Positions 8,402 to 16,271 of a DNA stretch of 57,834 nucleotides are shown piece by piece. This DNA is from Calidithermus chliarophilus DSM 9957. Lineage in GTDB: Bacteria; Deinococcota; Deinococci; Deinococcales; Thermaceae. The notes below the pieces were generated by a model, which saw only the letters and a program-made list of their open reading frames with translations, was not told the origin of the DNA and searched no databases. Within the stretch, counting starts at the first letter, position 1. The number at the start of each line of letters is the position of its first letter. The translations under genes were made by a program, and so were the position numbers. Where the stretch lies: the NCBI RefSeq assembly GCF_000430045.1, contig NZ_KE387023.1, forward strand, positions 77,027 through 134,860, given 5' to 3'.

Positions 8402-9664
8402 GGGGGCTTGCTCGTCCCCCGGGAGCGGCACCCCCTCGAGCTCGACCCAGGCGTGGCTCTCGAGCCCGCGCTCCCCCCGCCGCACCCCGCTGACGAAGGC
8501 CACCTCGAGCCCCGCCCCCTTCAGCGCCCGGTACAGCGCCGCCGAGCGCGGCAGGCAGGCGTCCTTGCGGCACCCCAGCAGCCACAAAGCCCAGCGGACC
8601 CCCCGCAGCACCCGGGCCCAGGAGACTCCCCGACGCTCGAGCGGCTGCGCCAGGCGGGTCACGAGGTCCCCGATCGAGGCGCCTTCCCGCAGGGCCGAGT
8701 GGACCTCGAGCACCCCCGGCAGCTCCCGCAACACGTCGGCGGCGACGGCGGGGAGGCTGACCAGGCGCTGCAGGTTGACCTCGGCGGCCTTGGAGCCGAC
8801 CTCGCCCAGGGTGAGCAGTTCCCACCCCCCCGCCCGCCAGCCGCGCACCGGGAACTGCCGCAACCGCCCCTCCCAGGGGTCGCAGTAGCGCAGCCACAGC
8901 TCGAGGGTGCGCCTCAGACGCAGCTCGGCGGCCCGCCGGCGCACGTCGGCGGGCTCGAGGCCGTGGCGCTGCACCAGGTAGCGGGCGTCGAGGTAGTCGT
9001 GGGGCTTGAGGGCGAAGCCGTCGCCCCGGACGCGGTTGGCCACCAGCCCTACCAGCAGGGCGTCGGCGGGCCGCATCAGGCGGAGGGGAACCCCGTCCCA
9101 CTCGGCCCGTACCGAAGCTTCCCACACCGCACGGGTCAGGCGGGCGGGCGCCCCCAGGAAGCAGTGCGCCTGCACCGGGTGGCGGTGCAGCTCCAGCCGC
9201 ACCAGCCCCCCATCGGGCGAGCGCAGCACCGCCTCCTCGTGGGAGAAGGGCAGCTCGGCCCGGCGGAACAGCGCCCTCCAGCCCGCCCCCCGGGCCAGCT
9301 CGAGCGCCCGGGGCGCCTCCTCCGGGCGGATGAGCAGGTCCACGTCGCCGTAGAAGCGCATCCCCGGGCGGGGGTAGACCGTCTGGGCCAGCGCGAAGCC
9401 CTTGTAGGGCATGGGCTCGAGGCCCGCCCCGGCCCAGGCCCGCATGAGCCCCAGGACCTGCCGGCGCACCTGCTCGTGCCTCAGCTCCGCGCCCAGCGCC
9501 GGGGCCTTCAGGGAGGCCCGCAGGGGGTCGCCCGGGGGGAGAGTGTGGTAGAAGTAAGCCTCCAGGCGGAATTTCCGGACGAGCTCGAGGTCGGGTGGCC
9601 CCCCGGCCAGCAGCAGGGCGTGAAGCCTGTCGGGGCCGTCGGCGGGGCGGGGGGCACGTTTCAC
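8315..9664 (-). CDS. nucleotidyltransferase fused to lasso-type B2 leader peptidase
   Basis: A 449-aa two-domain protein. Residues about 1-300 form an NTP_transf_5-type nucleotidyltransferase with PYKGFALAQTVYPRPG (about 86-101) and GDVDLLI (106-112), the metal-binding acidic strand. Residues about 330-449 form a transglutaminase-like B2 domain with Cys370 (KDACLPRSAALYRAL), His404 (LESHAWVELEG) and Asp417 (LPGDE), the triad expected of lasso-peptide leader peptidases. Both domains are known in lasso and HPr-rel-A clusters, usually as separate genes. The start is GTG 9664; an upstream ATG runs into a stop. It is divergent from the precursor-like peptide at 9829, with TATGCT (plus 9688-9693) as a possible -10. 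Confidence 0.82.
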   Translation of the reverse strand: MKRAPRPADGPDRLHALLLAGGPPDLELVRKFRLEAYFYHTLPPGDPLRASLKAPALGAELRHEQVRRQVLGLMRAWAGAGLEPMPYKGFALAQTVYPRPGMRFYGDVDLLIRPEEAPRALELARGAGWRALFRRAELPFSHEEAVLRSPDGGLVRLELHRHPVQAHCFLGAPARLTRAVWEASVRAEWDGVPLRLMRPADALLVGLVANRVRGDGFALKPHDYLDARYLVQRHGLEPADVRRRAAELRLRRTLELWLRYCDPWEGRLRQFPVRGWRAGGWELLTLGEVGSKAAEVNLQRLVSLPAVAADVLRELPGVLEVHSALREGASIGDLVTRLAQPLERRGVSWARVLRGVRWALWLLGCRKDACLPRSAALYRALKGAGLEVAFVSGVRRGERGLESHAWVELEGVPLPGDEQAPLLFREQFRFPQGERALPQLEEAAAEPRH

Positions 9665-9828
9665 AGCATTTTCTCACGTTGATGTTAGCATAGGGCGTCT
9701 CACCCGTCGGTTTTTGGACGCCTCCCCGCGATCTGAGCCGAACGGCAGGGCTGCAAAGAAGTCGGGGCCAGGGCTGCCGCACCGGCCACCGACGCGACCC
9801 GAGCAAACCGTGCGGCAGGAGGTCTGGC

Positions 9829-9978
9829 ATGGACACCGAGCGCAAGGAGCCGCCACAGGCTCGAGCGGAACACCCGATCCCCCAACCCCTCCCCCCCCTC
9901 TACGAGCCGCCGCGCCTCGAGGAGCACGGGGAATGGCAGCACGTCACCGGCCTCTCCCTGCCCATCGGGGAGCCGTGA
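9829..9978 (+). CDS. 49-aa lasso-type precursor-like peptide
   Basis: A small ORF with a perfect AGGAGGT Shine-Dalgarno (9817-9823) five bases before ATG 9829. The product has a Pro-rich N-terminal part, then Tyr25, Pro28, Leu30, Gly34 and Thr40 in the exact spacing YxxPxLxxxGxxxxxT. That is the leader motif bound by B1/RRE proteins in lasso-peptide systems. The tail after Thr40 is only nine residues, GLSLPIGEP. A Glu sits at position 8 of that tail, or 7 if the core starts one residue later. A PqqD protein, an HprK-like kinase and a B2 peptidase lie within 2.6 kb, but no asparagine-synthetase-like cyclase does. It is the strongest candidate substrate of this locus. Its mRNA may continue into the lipoprotein gene 78 bases downstream. 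Confidence 0.75.
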   Translation: MDTERKEPPQARAEHPIPQPLPPLYEPPRLEEHGEWQHVTGLSLPIGEP

Positions 9979-10055
9979 TCCCCGGCCGCTTCCGCCCGCC
10001 GGTCATCCCCCTCCCGAGGCTTCAGCTTTTCCGTACGACCGCGAAGGCCACGTGT

Positions 10056-12902
10056 ATGAAGCTGAGATTATCCCCACTGCCGCTCGTGCTGCTGGCCCTG
10101 AGCGCCTGCACCCAGGGCCCCGCTACCCCGAAACAGCCCCCAGCCACCCCCCCCGCCTTCAAGCCGCGCCTGGTGGGGAGCCTCGAGGCCAGCTTCGACG
10201 CGGGCGCCCGGACCGCCCGCGCGACCTTCACCCCACTTAAGAAGCGCCGCCTGCTCGGCACCGCCGCCCTCGTCAACGAGGCCGACCTCAAGCTCACGCC
10301 CCTGAGCTTCACCGCCATCGACGCCGGCGGCGGCCAGCGCTTCCTCAACGCCACCTTCAAGGTGCAAAACCTCGGCGCCACCGGGCTCAACAACCTGACC
10401 CTCGTGGCCTACTACCGCAAAAAGCCGGGGGCCGAGAACGTCAACGGCAGCGCCTTCTTCGACATCCGCGACTTCGGCGGGGGCTCGAGCAACGCCGGCG
10501 AGTGGGCGCTGCGGCTACAGCCCGCGCACGGGATGAAGACCCAGGGCGCGGGCGTGACGGTGGACGACAGCCACGCCGACTTGCAGATCTTTACCCCCGC
10601 TCAGGCCGCCACGCTGCAAAGCGACGCCCAGAGCGCCGGGCTGATCAACGCCGGGGGGGTGACGGGCGAAACGGTGCTTCAGTACGGCTACGTCGTCCGC
10701 AATGCCGGCGGGGGCCGCGCCGTCGCGGGCAATTCCGACGCCAACAGCGTGACCGTGGCCCTCAAGGTGCCCACCGACGGCGACGCGGGCCCCAACAGCG
10801 CCTACCGCTACTCCATGACCTTCCTGGTCTTCGAGGACAACATCACCCGCGTGACGGAGAGCCTCGAGGAGCAGCCGGCCTCGGGGGTCGCGGCTCGAGC
10901 CAGCGCCGTCGGTGCGGCCCAGGTGGCGGTGATGTGCGGCACCGGCTACTCCGGGGCCAACCCCCTCTACGTCCCCGGCGTGACCCTCTCGGTGGGGAGC
11001 GCCGCCGCCTACGACCGCTGGATGGGCGGCGACTTCACGATCACCGGCAGCACCCCGCCCACGCTCGCCGTGACGGGCAACGTGCCCAAGACCTTCGCCG
11101 ACAGCGCCGTGCTGGGCAACTACCAGCCTTTGGGCGGGGCCACCCTGGCCGCCAACAACTTCGCCAGCACCGACCCCAACACCCTCACCGACGGCAGCGG
11201 CGCCTTCACCTTCACCCGTGCCGCCGGCCAGCGCACCGCCAGCAGCTTCACCTTCGGCGTCTCGGACGGCAGTTGCACCCTCCCCGGGCAGAGCGCCAAC
11301 GTCACGGTGAGCGGGATGTACTGGTTCGTCAAGAACGACGCCGGCGCGGGCAACGGCTCCTTCGCCAGCCCCTTCAACACCCTGGCCGCGGCCCAGGCGG
11401 CCTCCCAGGCGGGCGACGTGATCTTCGTGTACCGGGGGAACGGCACCAGCGCCGGCCAGAACGCGGGCATCACCCTCAAGAACGGCCAGAAGCTCATCGG
11501 GGAGGGGGCCGGGCTGACCGTCGACGCCGTGAACATCCCCGCCGGGGCCAGCCCGCTGATCGGGAACGCCGCCGGGGCGGGCGTCAGCCTGGCCCAGGAC
11601 AACGAGGTCAGGGGCCTCGACGTCGGCGGGACCTCCGGCGGCCTCACCGGCTCCAACTTCGGCACCCTCACGGCCTCGAGCCTCTCGGTGACGGCCAGCG
11701 CCGGCCCGGCCCTCAACCTCAGCAACGGCAACCTCGCCGCGACCTTCCGCAGCCTCAGCTCGAGCGGGGGCGCCAACAACCTGGCCCTCTCGAACACCAC
11801 CGGCAGCCTCACCGTCACCGGCGACGGCTCGACGGCGGGCAGCGGCGGGACGCTGCAGAACGCCTCCGCTGAGGCGGTGAAGCTCAGCAACCCGGGCAGC
11901 GTCACCCTGCGCTTCGTGAATGTCAAGAACAGCGGCACCCACGCCGTGAGCTTCACCGCCAGCAGTGGCACCCAGGGCCTCACCCTGCAAAACGCCGTGG
12001 TCGAGTCGGCGGGTCAGGGCGGAGGCATCTCGGGGCACGGGGTCCTGGCCGACGTGACGGGCAGCGGGACCGTCGCCAGCCTCAGCCTCAGCGGCTCGAC
12101 CCTCCGCCAGCACGAGCAGAGCGGGATGTTCGTGTGGGGCAGGCCCGGCTCCAACGCTACCGTGCACCTCACCGCCACGGGCAACACCTTCCAGAACAAC
12201 GCCGCCAACGGGCTCGACCTGGTGCTCGAGAGCAGCGGGGCCAGCACCTACACCGTCTCCAACAACACCCTCACCAACGCCCCGAGCCTCTACGGGGGCA
12301 TCACGGTGCGCACCGAGGTCGCCGGGAGCAGCCCCCTCATCCAGGGCCGGATCAGCGGCAACACCTTCGACCTCAACCCCGGCACGGCCTCGAGCAGCGC
12401 GGGCAGCGTGGGCATCCTCGTCGAGATGAACGGCAGCGAGACCTCGAGGCTCGAGCTGAGCGGGAACAACCCCATCCGCGACTACGACACCTACGGGGTG
12501 GGGGTGTCCACCGGCAGCACCACCGGCGGACGCCTCGACCTCACCCTCAGCAACAACGACGTCAGCAACCCCAGCGACCCCGGCAACCTCGCGCTCCGGG
12601 GCTTCAACCTCCACGCCGGCAGCACCACCACCGCCGGCGGGAGCAACCGCAGCACCCTGTGCCTGAACATGACCGGCAACACCACCCCGGCCAACACCGG
12701 GGCTTACCAGGGCGCCCGGCTGCGCCAGTTCAGCGGCCACAACTTCCTCATCCAGGGCTTCAGCGGCCCCGGCACCGACGCCGGCACTGTGCAGAGCTAC
12801 GTGCAGGGGCAGAACCCGGCCTCCGCGGTCAACGTCCACGCCGCCGGCACCGGCACCGTGGTCAACTACGCCGGCGGCACCTGCACCCCCCCCAGCTTCT
12901 GA
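10056..12902 (+). CDS. large beta-helix lipoprotein
   Basis: A 948-aa exported protein. It begins with a lipoprotein signal, MKLRLSPLPLVLLALSAC, with Cys18 as the lipidation site. Residues about 25-290 form a domain shared with the lipoprotein at 16272-17198: LTPLSF, VQNLGATGLNNLTL, LQYGYVVR and YRYSMTFLVFEDNITRVTESL all have counterparts there. From about residue 430 the sequence turns into a repetitive Asn, Gly, Ser and Thr-rich right-handed beta-helix, opened by NGSFASPFNTLAAAQAASQA and rich in SNNTLTN-like turns. Such proteins are usually surface or secreted. The start is ATG 10056; upstream codons in the same frame do not look coding. Three tail-collar genes follow at once. Function is unknown; adhesion or carbohydrate binding is a guess. 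Confidence 0.85.
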   Translation: MKLRLSPLPLVLLALSACTQGPATPKQPPATPPAFKPRLVGSLEASFDAGARTARATFTPLKKRRLLGTAALVNEADLKLTPLSFTAIDAGGGQRFLNATFKVQNLGATGLNNLTLVAYYRKKPGAENVNGSAFFDIRDFGGGSSNAGEWALRLQPAHGMKTQGAGVTVDDSHADLQIFTPAQAATLQSDAQSAGLINAGGVTGETVLQYGYVVRNAGGGRAVAGNSDANSVTVALKVPTDGDAGPNSAYRYSMTFLVFEDNITRVTESLEEQPASGVAARASAVGAAQVAVMCGTGYSGANPLYVPGVTLSVGSAAAYDRWMGGDFTITGSTPPTLAVTGNVPKTFADSAVLGNYQPLGGATLAANNFASTDPNTLTDGSGAFTFTRAAGQRTASSFTFGVSDGSCTLPGQSANVTVSGMYWFVKNDAGAGNGSFASPFNTLAAAQAASQAGDVIFVYRGNGTSAGQNAGITLKNGQKLIGEGAGLTVDAVNIPAGASPLIGNAAGAGVSLAQDNEVRGLDVGGTSGGLTGSNFGTLTASSLSVTASAGPALNLSNGNLAATFRSLSSSGGANNLALSNTTGSLTVTGDGSTAGSGGTLQNASAEAVKLSNPGSVTLRFVNVKNSGTHAVSFTASSGTQGLTLQNAVVESAGQGGGISGHGVLADVTGSGTVASLSLSGSTLRQHEQSGMFVWGRPGSNATVHLTATGNTFQNNAANGLDLVLESSGASTYTVSNNTLTNAPSLYGGITVRTEVAGSSPLIQGRISGNTFDLNPGTASSSAGSVGILVEMNGSETSRLELSGNNPIRDYDTYGVGVSTGSTTGGRLDLTLSNNDVSNPSDPGNLALRGFNLHAGSTTTAGGSNRSTLCLNMTGNTTPANTGAYQGARLRQFSGHNFLIQGFSGPGTDAGTVQSYVQGQNPASAVNVHAAGTGTVVNYAGGTCTPPSF

Positions 12903-12914
12903 AGGAGGCCACCC

Positions 12915-13415
12915 GTGTCCGATCCCTTCCTCGCCGAGATCAAGATCGTGAGCTTCGACTTCGCCCCGCAAGGCTGGGCGAGGTGCGACGGCCAGCTCCT
13001 GCCCATCAGCCAGAACACCGCGCTGTTCTCGCTGCTGGGCACCACCTACGGGGGCGACGGGCGCACCACCTTCGCCCTGCCCGACCTGCGGGGGCGGGTG
13101 CCCTTCCACGTAGGCGGCGGCTTCGTCCAGGGCCAAACCGGGGGTGAGGAAAACCACACCCTGACCCTGAGTGAGCTCCCTGCCCACACCCACAACCTCC
13201 AGGCCAGCACCGCCGCCGCCAGCAGCGTGTTCCCGGCGAACAACGCCCTGGCCCAAGGCAGCGCTCCCCTTTACGGCCCGGCCAACAACCTCGCCCCGCT
13301 GGGCGTGCAGAGCGTCGGCGAGGCGGGCGGGTCGCAGCCGCACGAGAACATGCAGCCCTACCTGGTGCTCAACTTCGTCATCGCGCTCCAGGGCATCTTC
13401 CCTCCGAGGGACTGA
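12915..13415 (+). CDS. tail-collar (MdpB-like) protein 1
   Basis: A 166-aa protein of the phage tail-collar / microcystin-dependent protein family. Signatures are APQGWARCDGQLLPI, SLLGTTYGGDGRTTFALPDL, RGRVPFHVG and the C-terminal GGSQPHENMQPYLVLNF. Chromosomal sets of two or three such genes are common in bacteria without other phage genes nearby; their role is not established. The start is GTG 12915 with AAGGAGG upstream. It is the first of three tandem copies, 12 bases after the beta-helix lipoprotein, and clearly shares its operon. Its N-terminal half is nearly identical at the DNA level to collar 3. Confidence 0.9.
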   Translation: MSDPFLAEIKIVSFDFAPQGWARCDGQLLPISQNTALFSLLGTTYGGDGRTTFALPDLRGRVPFHVGGGFVQGQTGGEENHTLTLSELPAHTHNLQASTAAASSVFPANNALAQGSAPLYGPANNLAPLGVQSVGEAGGSQPHENMQPYLVLNFVIALQGIFPPRD

Positions 13416-13422
13416 GGTCGCT

Positions 13423-13941
13423 ATGTCGCAACCGTTTGTCGGTGAAATCCGGATGTTCGCGGGGAACTTCGCCCCGCAAGGCTGGGCGTTTTGCGACGGC
13501 TCGATCCTACCCATCAACCAATACGACGTCCTCTTCAGCCTCATCGGCACCACCTACGGGGGGGACGGGCAGACCGATTTCGCCCTCCCCGACCTGCGTG
13601 GGCGGGTCCCGATCCACGTGGGCGCGGCGCCGGGCGGCCAATTCCGGCTTCTGGGGGAAGCAGGCGGCGCGGAAACGGTGACGCTGAGCGTCCAGCAGAT
13701 CCCCAGCCACAGCCACGGCCTGCTGGCCTCGAGCGACACCGCCACCCAGACCGCCCCGGCTTCGAACGTGCTGGCCCAGCCGGTTGGCGGCCAGCTCTAC
13801 CTGGCCGACGCCCCCAGCGTGAGCTTGAACGCCGCGTCGCTGGCCCCGGCGGGCGGCAGCCAGCCCCACGACAACATGGGGCCTTTCCTGTGCGTCAACT
13901 TCATCATCTCGCTGTTCGGGATCTACCCGTTCCGGGCCTGA
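13423..13941 (+). CDS. tail-collar (MdpB-like) protein 2
   Basis: A 172-aa second copy, with APQGWAFCDGSILPI, SLIGTTYGGDGQTDFALPDL, RGRVPIHVG and GGSQPHDNMGPFLCVNF. It differs from copies 1 and 3 in the Asp for Thr change after GGDGQT, in the middle region and in the C-terminal ISLFGIYPFRA. The start is ATG 13423, seven bases after the collar 1 stop. It is probably a subunit of the same assembly as its neighbours. It shows less DNA identity to copies 1 and 3 than those show to each other. Confidence 0.9.
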   Translation: MSQPFVGEIRMFAGNFAPQGWAFCDGSILPINQYDVLFSLIGTTYGGDGQTDFALPDLRGRVPIHVGAAPGGQFRLLGEAGGAETVTLSVQQIPSHSHGLLASSDTATQTAPASNVLAQPVGGQLYLADAPSVSLNAASLAPAGGSQPHDNMGPFLCVNFIISLFGIYPFRA

Positions 13942-13951
13942 GGAGGCTAGC

Positions 13952-14467
13952 GTGTCCGACCCTTTCATAGCGGAAATCCGCATCGTAGGCTTCCAATTCG
14001 CCCCCAGGGGCTGGGCGAGGTGCGACGGCCAGCTCCTGCCCATCAACCAGAACACCTTGCTGTTCTCGCTGCTGGGCACCACCTACGGGGGCAACGGGCG
14101 CACCACCTTCGCCCTGCCCGACCTGCGGGGCCGTGCGCCCGTGCAGCCCGGTCAGGGGCCGGGCCTCAGCAACCGCACCCTGGGCCAGAGCGGGGGCTCG
14201 CAGACCGTGACCCTGCTGCAAACCCAGATCCCCGCGCATAACCACGCCCTCCGGGCCGTCAACGACCTAGCCGACAGCAGCAACCCCGGCGGGAGCCTGG
14301 CCAGGGCGGCCGGCGTGCAGCCCTACGGCACGGGCAGCCCCAACGCCGTGCTCGCGCCGCAGTCGGTCGGGGCGGCCGGGGGGAGCCAGCCGCACAACAA
14401 CCTCCAGCCCTACCTGATGCTCAACTTCGTCATCGCCCTGCAGGGCGTCTTCCCCCAGAGGTCGTGA
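13952..14467 (+). CDS. tail-collar (MdpB-like) protein 3
   Basis: A 171-aa third copy, with GWARCDGQLLPINQNTLLFS, LLGTTYGGNGRTTFALPDL and GGSQPHNNLQPYLMLNFVIA. The start is GTG 13952 with GAGGAGGC upstream. The stretch around 14010-14137 is almost the same DNA as 12973-13100 in collar 1, which suggests recent duplication or gene conversion. The middle region, with VQPGQGPGLSNRTLGQS, is its own. Its stop lies one base before the next ATG, so the binding protein follows in the same operon. Confidence 0.9.
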   Translation: MSDPFIAEIRIVGFQFAPRGWARCDGQLLPINQNTLLFSLLGTTYGGNGRTTFALPDLRGRAPVQPGQGPGLSNRTLGQSGGSQTVTLLQTQIPAHNHALRAVNDLADSSNPGGSLARAAGVQPYGTGSPNAVLAPQSVGAAGGSQPHNNLQPYLMLNFVIALQGVFPQRS

Positions 14468-14468
14468 C

Positions 14469-15485
14469 ATGGCGACGCGTCGCAACTTCTTCAAAACCGT
14501 CCTCGGCCTGGGCGCGGGCGCTTCGGCGTTCGGCCTAGCGCAGCAGGCCCGGCCGAAGCTGCGGGTAGGCGTGCTGGCCCCGGCGGGGGCGAAGGGCTTT
14601 CGGGCGGCCCTCGAGCGCTCGGGCGGCGAGGGTGTGGAATGGCTGCACCGGGCCATCGGGGCCACCCCCCGTTCCGCCGTGCGGGAGGCCCGGGAACTGC
14701 TCGAGGCCGGGGTTTCGGCGCTAGTCGCCCTGGGCGACGGGCTCGAGGAGGCCCTGCGCCCCCTGGCCGAGGAGCACGCCGCCGTGCTGATCCTGAGCGA
14801 GGTGGGCGTGCTGATGCCGCGCCGGGTGGCCCCAGGCGTTTTCGTCTTCAGAAACTCCCTGCGGCAGTGGCAGGCCGAGTGGGCCATGGGCGCGTGGAGC
14901 GCGGCGCACCGGGGCCCGACCGCCGTGGTGGTGACGGGCCTGCTCGAGGCCGGCTACGACCTGCCCTACGCCTTCCGCTCGGGCTTCGAGGCGGCGGGCG
15001 GGCGGGTGCTGGCGACACTGGTCAGCGACGCGGCCACCGGGAAGCACGACTTCGCCTCGGCGCTCGCCCAGGTCCGCTCGCTGGGCCCCGCCACGGTCCA
15101 CCTCATCGGGAGCAGCCGGGAGGGGCTGGAGTTCGCCCAGCACTGCCCGAACGTCACGGTCAGCGGGTTCAGCCTGGGGGCGCTGCCCAGCGCTTTACAA
15201 GGAGCCTACGGCGCGACCACCGCGCCCGGCCAGGACGGGCTCGAGGCCCTCGGGCAGCGGGCGGGAGCCTGGCTTAAAGCGGCGGCGGTGCGGGCGGGCT
15301 CGAGGGGGCTGCTGGCCGCCCTGCGCGAGACCGCCCGCACCGACCCGATCTTCCTCAGCCGGGTCCAGGGCGGCGAGCGCGTCAAGCTGGAACAGCTCGC
15401 CGAGCCCCCGGCGCACCACCCCGCGCTGCTCAGCCTCGCCGCGCACCCCCGCAGCGGCTGGACCAACCTGTACCCCCATGTTTGA
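14469..15485 (+). CDS. Tat-exported ABC-type substrate-binding protein
   Basis: A 338-aa protein with a twin-arginine signal, ATRRNFFKTVLGLGAGASA, and a two-lobed periplasmic-binding fold of the branched-chain amino acid or ABC-substrate type. Examples are RVGVLAPAGAKGFRAALERS, VVVTGLLEAGYDLPYAFRSG and VSDAATGKHDFASALAQVRS. No ABC permease or ATPase is next to it, so it may act as a sensor or scaffold for the collar cassette rather than in transport. It begins one base after the collar 3 stop and overlaps the GNAT gene by 8 bases. The ligand is unknown. Confidence 0.82.
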   Translation: MATRRNFFKTVLGLGAGASAFGLAQQARPKLRVGVLAPAGAKGFRAALERSGGEGVEWLHRAIGATPRSAVREARELLEAGVSALVALGDGLEEALRPLAEEHAAVLILSEVGVLMPRRVAPGVFVFRNSLRQWQAEWAMGAWSAAHRGPTAVVVTGLLEAGYDLPYAFRSGFEAAGGRVLATLVSDAATGKHDFASALAQVRSLGPATVHLIGSSREGLEFAQHCPNVTVSGFSLGALPSALQGAYGATTAPGQDGLEALGQRAGAWLKAAAVRAGSRGLLAALRETARTDPIFLSRVQGGERVKLEQLAEPPAHHPALLSLAAHPRSGWTNLYPHV

Positions 15486-15969
15486 AACCCCCGCCGGAGT
15501 CGTACGCCTGCGCCCTGAAACGCCGGAGGACCTCCCCTTCCTCCGGCGCCTGTACGCCAGCACCCGCGAGGAGGAGCTGGCCCCGGTGCCCTGGACCCTC
15601 GAGCAGAAGCAGGCCTTCCTCGAGTCCCAGTTCGAGCTGCAGCACCGCCACTACCGCGAGCACTACGCCGGGGCGCGTTTCGACGTGGTTGAGCTGGAGG
15701 GCCAGCCCGTCGGGCGGATCTACGTCCACCGCACGCCCCAGGAGGTCCGCCTCATGGACATCGCCCTGCTGCCGGAGCACCGGGGAAAAGGCATAGGGGG
15801 GATGCTGATGGGCAACCTGCTCGAGCAGGCCCGGCGGGCGGGCCAGAGCGTCACCCTGCACGTCGAGGAGAACAACCCGGCCCGCCTGTGGTACGAGCGG
15901 CTGGGCTTCGAGAGGCTCGAGGAGCGCGGGGTCTACTGGTTCATGCGCTGGAGGGCGGCCCCCGGCTAG
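15478..15969 (+). CDS. GNAT-family N-acetyltransferase
   Basis: A 163-aa acetyltransferase. The acetyl-CoA loop appears as LLPEHRGKGIGGMLMGNLLE and the C-terminal part as NNPARLWYERLGF, both classic GNAT features. The start ATG 15478 overlaps the end of the binding-protein gene by 8 bases, so translation is coupled. GNAT genes recur beside tail-collar gene sets in other bacteria, as far as I recall. The substrate cannot be told from the sequence. It ends four bases into the convergent DUF6916-like gene. Confidence 0.88.
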   Translation: MFETPAGVVRLRPETPEDLPFLRRLYASTREEELAPVPWTLEQKQAFLESQFELQHRHYREHYAGARFDVVELEGQPVGRIYVHRTPQEVRLMDIALLPEHRGKGIGGMLMGNLLEQARRAGQSVTLHVEENNPARLWYERLGFERLEERGVYWFMRWRAAPG

Positions 15970-16262
15970 CCGAAGACCGCCTCGTAGCGCATCCCGGCGT
16001 CGTCGGGGCCGATGGGGACGACGAAGATTTCCTGCCGCCCCAGGGTGGGGTGCTCGAGGGGATAGATGCGCTGGGGCAGCACCGGCGAGCGCGGCCCGCG
16101 GAACAGCAGGGCGAAGGGCTCGCGCCGGGCGCCGGGCACCCGCGGGGGGAGGGGCTGGGCTTCGATCAGGGTCAGCTCGAAGGACCCCTCGACGAAGGGG
16201 ATGCTGAAGACCGAGCCCACCAGCGGCTCGAAGAGGGCGAGGGTGAGGAGGGGGCCGGACAC
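15966..16262 (-). CDS. DUF6916-like small protein of the collar cassette
   Basis: A 98-aa protein with FEPLVGSVFSIPF, FALLFRGPRSPVLPQRIYPL and VPIGPDDAGMRYEAVFG. I recognise this as the ~100-aa family that often sits beside tail-collar genes, named DUF6916 as I recall. It has no signal peptide or catalytic motif. The start is GTG 16262 on the minus strand. It converges with the GNAT gene, overlapping it by 4 bases, and lies just downstream of the second lipoprotein on the same strand, probably as part of its transcript. The function is undescribed; a structural partner of the collar proteins is a reasonable inference. Confidence 0.75.
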   Translation of the reverse strand: MSGPLLTLALFEPLVGSVFSIPFVEGSFELTLIEAQPLPPRVPGARREPFALLFRGPRSPVLPQRIYPLEHPTLGRQEIFVVPIGPDDAGMRYEAVFG

Positions 16263-16271
16263 ACCGGCATT

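Noticed and set aside
9714-10055. An N-terminal extension of the beta-helix lipoprotein
   Set aside because: The upstream codons are Pro/Arg-rich and would bury the lipoprotein signal; they overlap in another frame with the 49-aa peptide, which has a perfect ribosome binding site.
10515-13553. A 1012-aa minus-strand open frame across the lipoprotein and collar genes
   Set aside because: It is antisense to well-supported genes, low in complexity (Gly, Ala, Val, His, Arg) and has no domains; it is a shadow of high-GC coding DNA.
12915-14467. A prophage, suggested by the three tail-collar genes
   Set aside because: No capsid, terminase, portal, integrase or other tail genes are present. Such collar sets are common as chromosomal cassettes.
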